Shown here piece after piece: positions 50,719-59,378 of a stretch of DNA of 64,000 nucleotides. The first letter of the stretch is position 1. Each line of letters starts with the position of its first letter. Source of the DNA: Bacillota bacterium (GTDB lineage Bacteria; Bacillota; Clostridia; Lachnospirales; Lachnospiraceae); contig JAEXOU010000005.1 in the NCBI GenBank assembly GCA_023439125.1, forward strand, positions 372,001 to 436,000, given 5' to 3'. The notes under the pieces were generated by a model. The model made no database searches and was not told the origin of the DNA. It saw only the letters and a program-made list of their open reading frames with translations. A program made the translations under genes and the position numbers.

Positions 50719-51768
50719 GTGAGAAGTTCATATACAGAAGATGATGTGATTTTATTATTGAAAGACATAACAGGACTTGTAGAACCACAGCCAACGGAAA
50801 TTAGAGAGAAGTTAATTCAATCAGGTAAACACTATTGTGAGATGTTACCAATTGAATATGAACCTTCCGAAAAGTATATGCAAGCATATGAAGAAGCCAT
50901 GAAGATGTATTCGAAACCAACTGCTATTGCAATCGGACGTTTAGCCGATCAAATAATGAAAGAACGTGGAAAAGATGTCGTTTTAGTTTCTTTAGCAAGA
51001 GCCGGCATTCCAATTGGTATTCTTTTAAAACGCTATATTCGATGGAAATATGAAATCGAGGTATATCATTATTCGATTTCAATTATACGAGGAAAAGGCA
51101 TTGATACGAATGCAATGAACTTTTTATTAGAACGACATAGGCCAGAACAATTACTTTTTGTTGATGGATGGATTGGAAAAGGCGCCATTTTAAAGGAACT
51201 AAAAAAGGATGTAGCTGCATTTTCTGGAGTCTCTTCTGAATTAGCTGTAGTTGCCGATCCAGCAAATGTAACTAAACTTTGTGGAACGCATGATGATATA
51301 TTAATTCCAAGTTCCTGCCTAAATTGTACGGTATCTGGATTGATTAGCAGAACCTTTTTAAGAGATGATATTATTGGAACGAATGATTTTCATGGGGCAG
51401 TATTCTATGAGGAGCTAGAAACGAAGGACCTGTCTTATCAATTTATTGATCAGATTCAAAGTCAGTTTGAACTGGGGAATGATACTTCGGAAGAGATATC
51501 AGGTAGCAACGGTGTGGAAGAAGTAATAAATATTGCACAAAAGTATAATATTAAAGATATAAATCTTATTAAGCCTGGAATTGGAGAAACAACACGAGTA
51601 TTACTAAGACGAATCCCATGGAAAGTGCTCATTGGAGATAAATACAAGGGAGATCTCTCGTTACAGCATATTGTTCGATTAGCAGAAGAGAAAAAAGTAC
51701 CGATTGAATATATTCAGCTAAAAAACTACAAATCATGTGGCATTATAAAGAAAATGGCAGATACTTAA
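50719..51768 (+). CDS. StiP-like phosphoribosyltransferase with PELOTA domain
   Basis: This 349-residue protein has an N-terminal PRTase-like domain (KDVVLVSLARAGIPIGILLKRY, and LLFVDGWIGKGAILKEL in the PRPP-loop position). A C-terminal PELOTA-type RNA-binding domain covers about 260-345 (VEEVINIAQKYNIKDINLIKPGIGETTRVLLRRIPWKVLIGDKYKGD). It is annotated elsewhere as 'cysteine protease StiP', but the fold points to a PRTase. It starts with GTG directly after the previous stop. Confidence 0.88.
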   Translation: MRSSYTEDDVILLLKDITGLVEPQPTEIREKLIQSGKHYCEMLPIEYEPSEKYMQAYEEAMKMYSKPTAIAIGRLADQIMKERGKDVVLVSLARAGIPIGILLKRYIRWKYEIEVYHYSISIIRGKGIDTNAMNFLLERHRPEQLLFVDGWIGKGAILKELKKDVAAFSGVSSELAVVADPANVTKLCGTHDDILIPSSCLNCTVSGLISRTFLRDDIIGTNDFHGAVFYEELETKDLSYQFIDQIQSQFELGNDTSEEISGSNGVEEVINIAQKYNIKDINLIKPGIGETTRVLLRRIPWKVLIGDKYKGDLSLQHIVRLAEEKKVPIEYIQLKNYKSCGIIKKMADT

Positions 51769-51777
51769 GGAGATAAG

Positions 51778-52782
51778 ATGACAAGAGTTTGGTTTAACCA
51801 TTGGTTTAGCACAGCTTATAATATAATAAACCTATTAAAAGAAGAAAATCCTGGACTTATAGTTATTGGATGTAATCAACGCGAGCAATCAGTAATCAAA
51901 AATGTTTGTGATGAATGGTATATAGAACCTGCCCTAGAAGGCGATAATTATATTGATTTTTGCATTAATTTCTGTCAAGAACATAATATTGATGTCTTTA
52001 TACCTAGAAGAAATTTAGTAGAGGTAAGCAAATATATATCTCGTTTTCATGCAATTGATGTCAAAGTAATGGTGGATCAGTATGAATTAATTAAGAACTT
52101 GAATCGAAAAGATTATGCATATAATTTATTTAGAGATAATTCAAAGATTTATGTGCCTGAATTTGAAGTCGTTAAAAGTAAAAGTGAATTTGAGAAAGCT
52201 TATGAAAAACTTAACAAGAAGTATTCAAGTGTATGCTTTAAATTAGTACAAGATGAGGGTGGAATGAGTTTTCGAAAGATTGATAATACCATTGAGATAA
52301 CGTCCACTTTACTAACTTATCCAAGCACAAGGATGTCTTATGAGACAGTTATGGATGTACTTCAAACGGAGAAAGAGTTTAGAGAGCGTATTATCATGCC
52401 ATATCTTCCTGGTAATGAGATCAGTGTTGATTGCTTGCGAACGGAAGATGGTATTATTGCAGTACCTAGAGTGAAGGGGTGCTCGAGGGATGAGAAAGTT
52501 GAATTCGACGAAGATATTTTGCAGATGTGTTATGAAATACTTAAAAAAGTTCCATTGGAATTCCCTTGCAACATACAATTTAAGTATCTGGATGATATTC
52601 CATATTTTCTTGAAGTCAATACTCGTATGTCTGGTGGTATACAAATGAGCTGTTTAGCTGCAGGTGTTAACATTCCTGACATAGCATTGAATAAACTATT
52701 AGGTGTACAAAAACCTTGGAGTATAAATAAAAGTACAAAGATAGTATCATATATCGAGATTCCAAAGCTGATTATGAACTAA
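51778..52782 (+). CDS. ATP-grasp ligase of the Ter biosynthetic module
   Basis: At 334 residues, it has ATP-grasp features: SVCFKLVQDEGGMSFRKI (substrate and ATP-binding strand with Lys), FRERIIMPYLPGNEISVDCLRT and the metal-binding end IQFKYLDDIPYFLEVNTRMSGG (Glu and Asn in EVNTR). It should join a carboxylate to an amine, using ATP. AAGGAG precedes the ATG, nine bases after the StiP-like gene. Confidence 0.88.
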   Translation: MTRVWFNHWFSTAYNIINLLKEENPGLIVIGCNQREQSVIKNVCDEWYIEPALEGDNYIDFCINFCQEHNIDVFIPRRNLVEVSKYISRFHAIDVKVMVDQYELIKNLNRKDYAYNLFRDNSKIYVPEFEVVKSKSEFEKAYEKLNKKYSSVCFKLVQDEGGMSFRKIDNTIEITSTLLTYPSTRMSYETVMDVLQTEKEFRERIIMPYLPGNEISVDCLRTEDGIIAVPRVKGCSRDEKVEFDEDILQMCYEILKKVPLEFPCNIQFKYLDDIPYFLEVNTRMSGGIQMSCLAAGVNIPDIALNKLLGVQKPWSINKSTKIVSYIEIPKLIMN

Positions 52783-52868
52783 AGATGATTTCTTAATGTA
52801 TAGAATATATTTAGTGATATATATGGATCAATAATCCATTAATATATGAATAAAAAGGAGGTTGTATT

Positions 52869-53426
52869 ATGGATGCATTAGATAAAGCAGTAAAAAAGGT
52901 GAAAGAGGTTGGTAATAGTGTTGTAACTACAGCAGTTGATGTAGGGAACACAATTGGTAATGCAGCAAAAGAACAGACAGAAATAGCTAGCATAAAGGCA
53001 AAAAAGAAAGAAATTACAAAAAAATTAGAGGGCACATACGCTGAAATTGGTAAAGAATATGTTAGTTCATTAAAAGAGGTAGCTCTTGAATCTAATATGA
53101 CGGAATTAATGGAAATTTTGAATTCACAATTAGAAGAATTAGAGAAGATTGAAGTTCAGTTGAATGAAATTGATATGAAAAATCGAGAAGCTAATCTAGC
53201 AAAGGAAAGAAAGAAAGCTGAGAGTAAGTTTGAAGCTGAAAAAGAAAAATTAGACAAAGCACTAGCTATGGAAATTATTACAACTGAGGAATATAATGAG
53301 AAGTTATCAGAGATTCAAAAAAGATTAGATAACTTTGAAATGATTAAGAAGATTGATTTACAATACGAGATGAAGATTATTACAAAGGAAGAGCATGATG
53401 CAAAGATTAATAGTTTATTAGATTAA
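52869..53426 (+). CDS. Coiled-coil protein with two SHOCT-like C-terminal motifs
   Basis: A 185-residue protein with an N-terminal amphipathic region (LDKAVKKVKEVGNSVVTTAVDVGNTIGNAA), a charged coiled coil at about 70-130 and two short repeats (about 130-157 and 160-185) of the form LDKALAMEIITTEEYNEKLSEIQK and LQYEMKIITKEEHDAKINSLL. The latter resemble SHOCT motifs, small protein-interaction segments. It follows the ATP-grasp gene by 86 bases and has a perfect AAGGAGGT. Function is unknown. Confidence 0.75.
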   Translation: MDALDKAVKKVKEVGNSVVTTAVDVGNTIGNAAKEQTEIASIKAKKKEITKKLEGTYAEIGKEYVSSLKEVALESNMTELMEILNSQLEELEKIEVQLNEIDMKNREANLAKERKKAESKFEAEKEKLDKALAMEIITTEEYNEKLSEIQKRLDNFEMIKKIDLQYEMKIITKEEHDAKINSLLD

Positions 53427-53491
53427 TAGTATATTGCTTAATGGATATATGTTAATATTAAATAAGGTTTGAATAAATTAAGACAAAGGAT

Positions 53492-53549
53492 AAGGACTGA
53501 GATACAAATATTCAATTGATTGAATAGAAGTAGATCAGTCCTTTTTTTA
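53492..53549 (+). terminator. Terminator of the first Ter transcription unit
   Basis: AAGGACTGA (53492-53500) pairs with TCAGTCCTT (53535-53543) followed by seven T. An internal TATTCAATTGATTGAATA palindrome extends the stem. Confidence 0.8.
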
Positions 53550-53640
53550 TATCATAGGAAATTCCTCCGAATTTCCTATGATATAAAAAGGCTCCGCAGG
53601 ATGCGCACTACGCTACGCTACGGCGCGGAACAAAAGCTGT
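53549..53640. repeat. Palindrome cluster (dispersed repeat family 2, copy 2)
   Basis: A perfect 16-base stem (53549-53564 with 53569-53584, loop CTCC) built on ATAGGAAATTC is followed by GGCTCCGCAGGATGCGCAC and a CGCTACGCTACGGCGCGG block. The hairpin core and the following GC-rich block are nearly the same as at 25629-25683. Confidence 0.75.
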
Positions 53641-53650
53641 GCTGTGCATG

Positions 53651-54610
53651 TTACTTTAAACCATAGACTTCATGCAATAGTATAATCTGTTTCGCCCAGT
53701 TAGTATGAGTTTTATATTCATTCATACGTTCAGAAGTAGCACTACCTAAAACAAGAGTATCCATTGAGTTATTCCAGTTTAGGATAGAGCATGCATCATC
53801 ATAATCAGTTTTAGATACAGCGAGCGCTTGATTAACAATTCCAATTTGATTTGGATGAATCACAGTTTTACCAACAAAACCATTGAGCAGATCTCTTTCC
53901 AATTCTCGTGCTAATCCTGTATCCCAGCCCTTTCCGTTATAATATTCCCAGACAGGACCAGATACGACATAATCCATAGCAAATACAGTTATAATATCAG
54001 TTAAAATATTAGCTACTGGAGCAATGTCATATATTGTACTATTGCTATGACGACGTAACCCAAAGGAATGACATAAATCATTACCGCCAACACGTATGTT
54101 TAAAACTAAGTCTTTGATACAATCGAGTTTCTCTTTCAATGAATATAAAATTTCATATCGAGTTACCAATGGAATTATGGTTGAACTTTCAAAAATTGGC
54201 ATAATATAAATCGGAGATTTTGATATATTATTTACAGCCTTGATTTCTTCGATATATGTATCAGCATTACTTTGATCGAATTTTGGTATAATAAATCCAG
54301 TTAATATCTCTAGAGCATTACCTAATTTTTTTGTTAACTTTGTGATTTGTTGTGGCTCTCTTACTCGTATGAATATTTTGGGAAGATAAAAATCTTTCTG
54401 TTGTTTTTTTTCAATTAATTCAGATAGTGAAAGTATTAGTTTTTCTTCTGCAGCTTCTACTCGATCATCTGGAATTGTATCTTCTAGACATAGTGCAAGA
54501 GAAAATGGTTGTTCAAACTTTTCATCTATGAGTGATTGAACAATAGTATTGTTGTTTGCAGGGCTATATAGTAGAGCACCAACACTATAATTAAGTATCG
54601 TATGTTTCAT
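53651..54610 (-). CDS. CitE-like HpcH/HpaI aldolase of the Ter module
   Basis: At 319 residues, it has a TIM-barrel aldolase/lyase pattern: LALCLEDTI with an acidic residue, YLPKIFIRVREP, LTGFIIPKF, YIMPIFESSTII, NIRVGGNDLCHSFGLRR and the closing GFVGKTVIHPNQIGIVNQAL. The last motif is diagnostic of CitE-type enzymes. CitE-like genes are a recurrent part of Ter-linked biosynthetic clusters, perhaps supplying or cleaving a carboxylated intermediate. Unlike the rest of the island it runs on the minus strand. Confidence 0.88.
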   Translation of the reverse strand: MKHTILNYSVGALLYSPANNNTIVQSLIDEKFEQPFSLALCLEDTIPDDRVEAAEEKLILSLSELIEKKQQKDFYLPKIFIRVREPQQITKLTKKLGNALEILTGFIIPKFDQSNADTYIEEIKAVNNISKSPIYIMPIFESSTIIPLVTRYEILYSLKEKLDCIKDLVLNIRVGGNDLCHSFGLRRHSNSTIYDIAPVANILTDIITVFAMDYVVSGPVWEYYNGKGWDTGLARELERDLLNGFVGKTVIHPNQIGIVNQALAVSKTDYDDACSILNWNNSMDTLVLGSATSERMNEYKTHTNWAKQIILLHEVYGLK

Positions 54611-54895
54611 TTTTACTCCTTCATAAATTGTTTAATCTAATCATGCAGTGATATTAAATCATTGTAATGATTTTTAGCTGTCTGAACTATTATATCATTT
54701 TATGCATAAATAGAATAGTAATTTTTTAGGATGTATGGTAGAATAAAAGAGGAAAATATGGGAAATGGACATTAAAGATATTTGTAGTAAGGCCAATGGA
54801 AAATAAAGATAATGGACAGTAGGGGTAATGTATAATCAAGACAATACAAATAGTTAATTATGAGCTGTAAATTTGCATATTATAGGGTGGTTGAT

Positions 54896-56401
54896 ATGGA
54901 TAACAAGCGGTTTAGTACACGATTAAATATTATGAAGACAACGTCAATATCTTCCTTTGCTAATGTGAAAGGAGGATTCAATCATAACTTAAAAGATGTA
55001 TATTTTATTCGATGCATTGGATACAACAGTCAATATATAGAAGATATTGAAACAATGGATAATATGCTGAGGAAAAATGAAGGGAATGGCTTAGGAAAGT
55101 ATATACGATTCAATGCGATGCCCAAATTGAAAGATTTTAATTTGATTGAATTTTATTCACATTCATATCAGGACTGGAATTTAAATAATAAGAAGGATAT
55201 TACGACTAAATATCTTCAGAACAATTCTGAAATAAAGCAACAAATGATAGACTCATTATTAGTCATGGAACGTTTATTTCAAGAAAATGCGAATTGTTAT
55301 AATGAATCGATTGAGAAAAATTTTTTGATTAAGTTAATTTTCTGGTTGGATGAAATTGTTGGAAGTTGGTTAGTTACTTGGAATCAAAAAGAATCCTATA
55401 AGGTTGTATACAACGGTGAAGTAAAGCAGCAAGAATTCTTATTTTTTTATATGTTAACATTTCTTGGTTTTGATGTTATGCTTATGAACCCATTAGGAGA
55501 ATTTACAGTCAATCCAAAACTATTAGCATTAACAGATTGTATTGAATTTGAGCAAAAAGGCAATATGGATGTACCTATTTATACGAAGAATTGTAGCAAT
55601 ACAGCAATAAACACTACAAATACTTTGATAGGAGTCGAGAATACGTGTGAGGAATCAGTACATACGCAGATGTCAGTTACAACGATTACTAGCAATAGCC
55701 TAAGGCATCCGAATAGAGTGTCAAAACAAGCACCTCTAACAACTAAGACGAGACCTATACAAGCACAGAATGATGTCGTAAAACAAGAAGTGAGATCGAA
55801 TCAAAGAGAGAAAGAGAATCATGAATTACATGAATTAAAATTTGAAGAACTAGCTTTGTTAGCATCTTCGGTTGTATTAATCGCAGTACATGATAAGAAA
55901 GGAGATGTATTTGCTACTGGCTCTGGCATAGTAATCAATGAAAAAGGTTATATTTTAACAAACAATCATGTCATAAGAGGAGGATCCTACTATTCTATAC
56001 GTATTGAAGAAGATGAAGAAATCTATCAGACAAACGAAATCATCAAATATAATGATGTCTTGGATTTAGCATTATTTCGCATTAATCGAACATGTAAGCC
56101 ACTTCGACTATATCATTCAACAAACGAACTTGTGCGTGGGCAAAAGGTTGTAGCAATTGGTAGCCCACTAGGATTATTCAATTCCGTATCGGATGGAATC
56201 ATCTCGGGTTTTCGAAAAATAGATAATGTTGATATGATTCAATTTACTGCGCCAATATCTCATGGTAGTTCTGGTGGAGCAGTACTCAATATGTATGGAG
56301 AATTAATTGGAATCAGTACAGCAGGTTTTGATAGTGGTCAAAATATAAATTTAGCAGTTCATTATAAATGGATTCATAACTTTGTAAGAGGGTTTATATA
56401 G
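54896..56401 (+). CDS. YceG-like domain fused to a trypsin-like serine protease
   Basis: This 501-residue protein starts at the ATG at 54896, with AGGGTGG six bases upstream. Residues about 10-220 resemble the YceG family of Ter clusters, with the diagnostic YMLTFLGFDVMLMNPLGEFTVN. A polar linker (about 225-310) leads to a chymotrypsin-fold protease. Its triad is His358 (TNNHVIRGG), Asp390 (VLDLALF) and Ser459 (GSSGGAV). There is no PDZ domain and no signal peptide, so the protease is cytosolic. This fusion is unusual; the neighbouring rhomboid and full-length YceG gene suggest a proteolytic branch of the Ter response. Confidence 0.85.
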   Translation: MDNKRFSTRLNIMKTTSISSFANVKGGFNHNLKDVYFIRCIGYNSQYIEDIETMDNMLRKNEGNGLGKYIRFNAMPKLKDFNLIEFYSHSYQDWNLNNKKDITTKYLQNNSEIKQQMIDSLLVMERLFQENANCYNESIEKNFLIKLIFWLDEIVGSWLVTWNQKESYKVVYNGEVKQQEFLFFYMLTFLGFDVMLMNPLGEFTVNPKLLALTDCIEFEQKGNMDVPIYTKNCSNTAINTTNTLIGVENTCEESVHTQMSVTTITSNSLRHPNRVSKQAPLTTKTRPIQAQNDVVKQEVRSNQREKENHELHELKFEELALLASSVVLIAVHDKKGDVFATGSGIVINEKGYILTNNHVIRGGSYYSIRIEEDEEIYQTNEIIKYNDVLDLALFRINRTCKPLRLYHSTNELVRGQKVVAIGSPLGLFNSVSDGIISGFRKIDNVDMIQFTAPISHGSSGGAVLNMYGELIGISTAGFDSGQNINLAVHYKWIHNFVRGFI

Positions 56402-56500
56402 ATTAAAATTGTATTATAGATAGATTTAAAGTATTGGAATTAACTTGAATTAATGTTTTAAATTTGTTAAACTATAATTATTTCAGAGGGAGAATTAAAA

Positions 56501-57085
56501 ATGGAAAAAAGAAAGTTCAGAGTATCATTCAATTCACCAGTAGTATTAACCTTTTCTATTATTTGTCTTGTAGCACTTTTGTTAGATCAGATAACAAAGG
56601 GTTGGGCGAACGAACATTTATTTAGTGTCTACCGTTCCTCCTTCTTCAGTCCATTAACTTACATAAGATTCTTTGGTCATGTAATTGGACATGCTGGATG
56701 GGAGCATTTTATCGGCAATATCACATTTATCTTAGTGATTGGGCCTCTACTGGAAGAAAAGTATGGCTCTTCTAATATGTTGTTTGTTATACTTTGTACA
56801 GCATTAGTTACAGGAATTGTAAACTTTGTATTTTTCCCACATCAAATGCTTTTAGGTGCTAGTGGTGTTGTATTTGCATTTATTTTATTATCTTCCTTTG
56901 CGAGTATAAAAAATGGATCCATTCCATTGACATTGATTCTTGTTGCTTTAATTTATATTGGAGGACAAGTATATCAAGGAATTTTTGTTAAGAGTAATAT
57001 CTCGAACTTAACTCATATTATTGGAGGATTAATCGGTGCAAGTTTAGGATATGTTTTAAATAAAGGTAAGATTAAAAAGCAATGA
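56501..57085 (+). CDS. Rhomboid intramembrane serine protease
   Basis: At 194 residues, the protein has six hydrophobic segments. The catalytic dyad is Ser121 in LLGASGVVFA and His172 in NLTHIIGGLIGA. The HVIGHAGWEHFIGNITFILV segment supplies the conserved His/Asn (H..x3N) of the oxyanion site. No extra domain is present. It lies between the protease fusion and the large YceG gene, 17 bases from the latter, so it is probably part of the same unit. A TATAAT-like box at 56474 could provide its own promoter. Confidence 0.9.
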   Translation: MEKRKFRVSFNSPVVLTFSIICLVALLLDQITKGWANEHLFSVYRSSFFSPLTYIRFFGHVIGHAGWEHFIGNITFILVIGPLLEEKYGSSNMLFVILCTALVTGIVNFVFFPHQMLLGASGVVFAFILLSSFASIKNGSIPLTLILVALIYIGGQVYQGIFVKSNISNLTHIIGGLIGASLGYVLNKGKIKKQ

Positions 57086-57102
57086 GGTGAAAGATTTATT
57101 AT

Positions 57103-59376
57103 ATGTATGAATTAAAGACACTTCAGAATCTAAATGAATATTTTACGAATTTAAATGACCGACGTGAAAAGGGTGTATATTTCTATCGGTTATCTCGCTA
57201 CAATGATTCGATAAAAAACTTTATGGCTCAATATTATAATACAGCTAGATTATCCGGAGTTGTCATAGAAGGTAAGCTTCAAAATCCAGATGAGAAAAAT
57301 CTAAATTACTATGGCGAAATTATGGGTATGTCATTCCAGATGAGTATAGGATTTATTGGGAACGCATTAAAAAAGTGGTTACCACGAATGGATGAGCTCC
57401 AAAGAAATAATATCTCAGTAGCAATTTATGATACATTAGAAGGAATGCGTAAAGAAGGAAAGAATGATAATATGTTAAAAAATGCATATATCAAATTTAT
57501 GTGCTGGATGTATTATCGTTTTGAAAGAATTGCACATCTATTAGGTAATAACCAACTACCTAAAATTTTATATGATGGGGATATCTCTTATTATGAATTA
57601 AAGATGCTATCTATTCTTAGTGCCTCGGGCTGTGATATTTTACTTTTGGAGTGTCATGGAGATGAAAATTATCTAAAACTAGATGCTAATTCCAAACAAT
57701 CTATGTTATTTACTTTATCAAATAGTGGGGATTTTCCACAAGGTTACGGAATTACTTGGATTCGAAAAGAAATTGAAAATCAGATGAAAGTAAGCCGTTT
57801 GTATGGAGTATTGCCACAAGTAACGAATTGTACGAATGCTTGGGTTAAGGGGAATCTCTTTGAGGATTTGTTAACAGCTACACAAATTAGAGGTGATGAT
57901 TCAAAGCTATTTTATAACTGTTTCTTTCGGATGTTTGGAGTAGAAGATAAGCTGACTTATGTCAACGAATTATATCAACTACAATTAAAATTATCAGAGA
58001 ACAAACGACAGTTAGTAATTATAGAGAACGAAATTGCTCCTCCAACTATGGAGGAAATTTCAGAAATTCGGCGTGGCAACTATCCTGACGTCGAGCATAT
58101 GCTTTTAGATTTATCAAAAAATATTCAGTACATTTCCAATAATGAATTACAGCGTCTTATGGTAAAAGCTTTTCTTGATGTAATGCTTGAAGAAAACAAA
58201 CAAGAAGGAATCAATTTAAATAAATTAACCAATAAGGCAGTTTACTTATTATGCTGGTTAAAACGATATCAAAGCCAATTGTTTGCTAATTGGAAGATGC
58301 CAGAGATTGCTTGCTTTATCTATCTTGGTGGTACTAGAGATAAAAACGAGGTATTATTTCTTAAGTTTTTATCAAAATTACCAGTAGATATCTTAATTTT
58401 AGTTCCAAATTTGAATACACAATGTCAATTACAAGATTCTTTGCTTTTTGAAAAGAAGTATTCGAATTCCCTTGTTGTAGAAAAGTATCCAACTGCATCT
58501 TCAGATATTCAAATGGGAACTGCTGCTTATCATGCAGAGAGAGAGTTAGATACACTGATGTATCAGGATTCTGGAATCTATCGTGATTATCAGTTTAGTA
58601 AAGCAGTTGCAGTTACACTTCGTACTATGTATGAAGAAATTGCACTTATGTGGGATCAGGAGTTAAAATACCGACCTAATTTTAGCACAGTTGGAGATGT
58701 TGTAAATTTACCAGTTGTTTATTCTAAGATTAGTGGAATAAAGAATAATGATATTCCAGCGTATTGGCAGAGCATAAAAAATCTACTCACACCGGATACT
58801 TTGCTTTATAAAAATAGTCCAATTTATGATAGTAGTGCTGAGAATAAATTAAAACCATATGCAACTGAATTTTATCGCAATGGAAAAATTCAAAAAAGTA
58901 AAGTTAAAAATCATGCTGCATATCAATTTGGATTTCTAAGAGATGAAGTACAAGACTATATCTTGGATAAGCTTCAGCTCTTGATTGAGCAAAAAACAAT
59001 TAAAGGTACCTTCGAAAATGGAACAGAATACACGATTGTTTCCACTATTCTTAATCTGAATAAGGATATAATTCGTATGATTCAAAAGTTCGATTTTACA
59101 AAGAAGAATCCTAAGGTAGTTATAATTAATACTACAGAAAGGATTATGTCCTTGGAAGACAGTATTGTCATAGCGTTTTTGAATTTGGTTGGATTTGACA
59201 TTATAATGTTTATTCCTACCGGATATCAAAATATTGAAAAATTCTTTAATGTAAAACTTATGGAAGAGCATCAAATCGGTACGTATGTATACGATTTAGT
59301 TATTCCGAATATTGGTGTTGCTACCATAGAAACTCGCCAATCATGGCGAAATAAATTATTTAGGAGAGGAAGTTGA
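57103..59376 (+). CDS. YceG-family protein, two-repeat form
   Basis: This large protein of 757 residues has two copies of the YceG (PF14266-type) unit. The first unit ends around KMLSILSASGCDILLLECHGDENYLKLD. The second has IACFIYLGGTRDKNEVLFLKFLSKLPVDILILVPNLNTQ and a third echo, DSIVIAFLNLVGFDIIMFIPTGYQNIEKFF. The family is known only from Ter gene clusters (B. subtilis yceG), with no proven activity. It is followed by telA, overlapping at the stop codon region. Confidence 0.85.
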   Translation: MYELKTLQNLNEYFTNLNDRREKGVYFYRLSRYNDSIKNFMAQYYNTARLSGVVIEGKLQNPDEKNLNYYGEIMGMSFQMSIGFIGNALKKWLPRMDELQRNNISVAIYDTLEGMRKEGKNDNMLKNAYIKFMCWMYYRFERIAHLLGNNQLPKILYDGDISYYELKMLSILSASGCDILLLECHGDENYLKLDANSKQSMLFTLSNSGDFPQGYGITWIRKEIENQMKVSRLYGVLPQVTNCTNAWVKGNLFEDLLTATQIRGDDSKLFYNCFFRMFGVEDKLTYVNELYQLQLKLSENKRQLVIIENEIAPPTMEEISEIRRGNYPDVEHMLLDLSKNIQYISNNELQRLMVKAFLDVMLEENKQEGINLNKLTNKAVYLLCWLKRYQSQLFANWKMPEIACFIYLGGTRDKNEVLFLKFLSKLPVDILILVPNLNTQCQLQDSLLFEKKYSNSLVVEKYPTASSDIQMGTAAYHAERELDTLMYQDSGIYRDYQFSKAVAVTLRTMYEEIALMWDQELKYRPNFSTVGDVVNLPVVYSKISGIKNNDIPAYWQSIKNLLTPDTLLYKNSPIYDSSAENKLKPYATEFYRNGKIQKSKVKNHAAYQFGFLRDEVQDYILDKLQLLIEQKTIKGTFENGTEYTIVSTILNLNKDIIRMIQKFDFTKKNPKVVIINTTERIMSLEDSIVIAFLNLVGFDIIMFIPTGYQNIEKFFNVKLMEEHQIGTYVYDLVIPNIGVATIETRQSWRNKLFRRGS

Positions 59377-59378
59377 TT

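Noticed and set aside
50719..51768. Cysteine protease label for the StiP-like gene
   Set aside because: Sequence features point to a PRTase-like fold with a PRPP-type loop and a PELOTA domain; no convincing Cys/His protease motif was seen.
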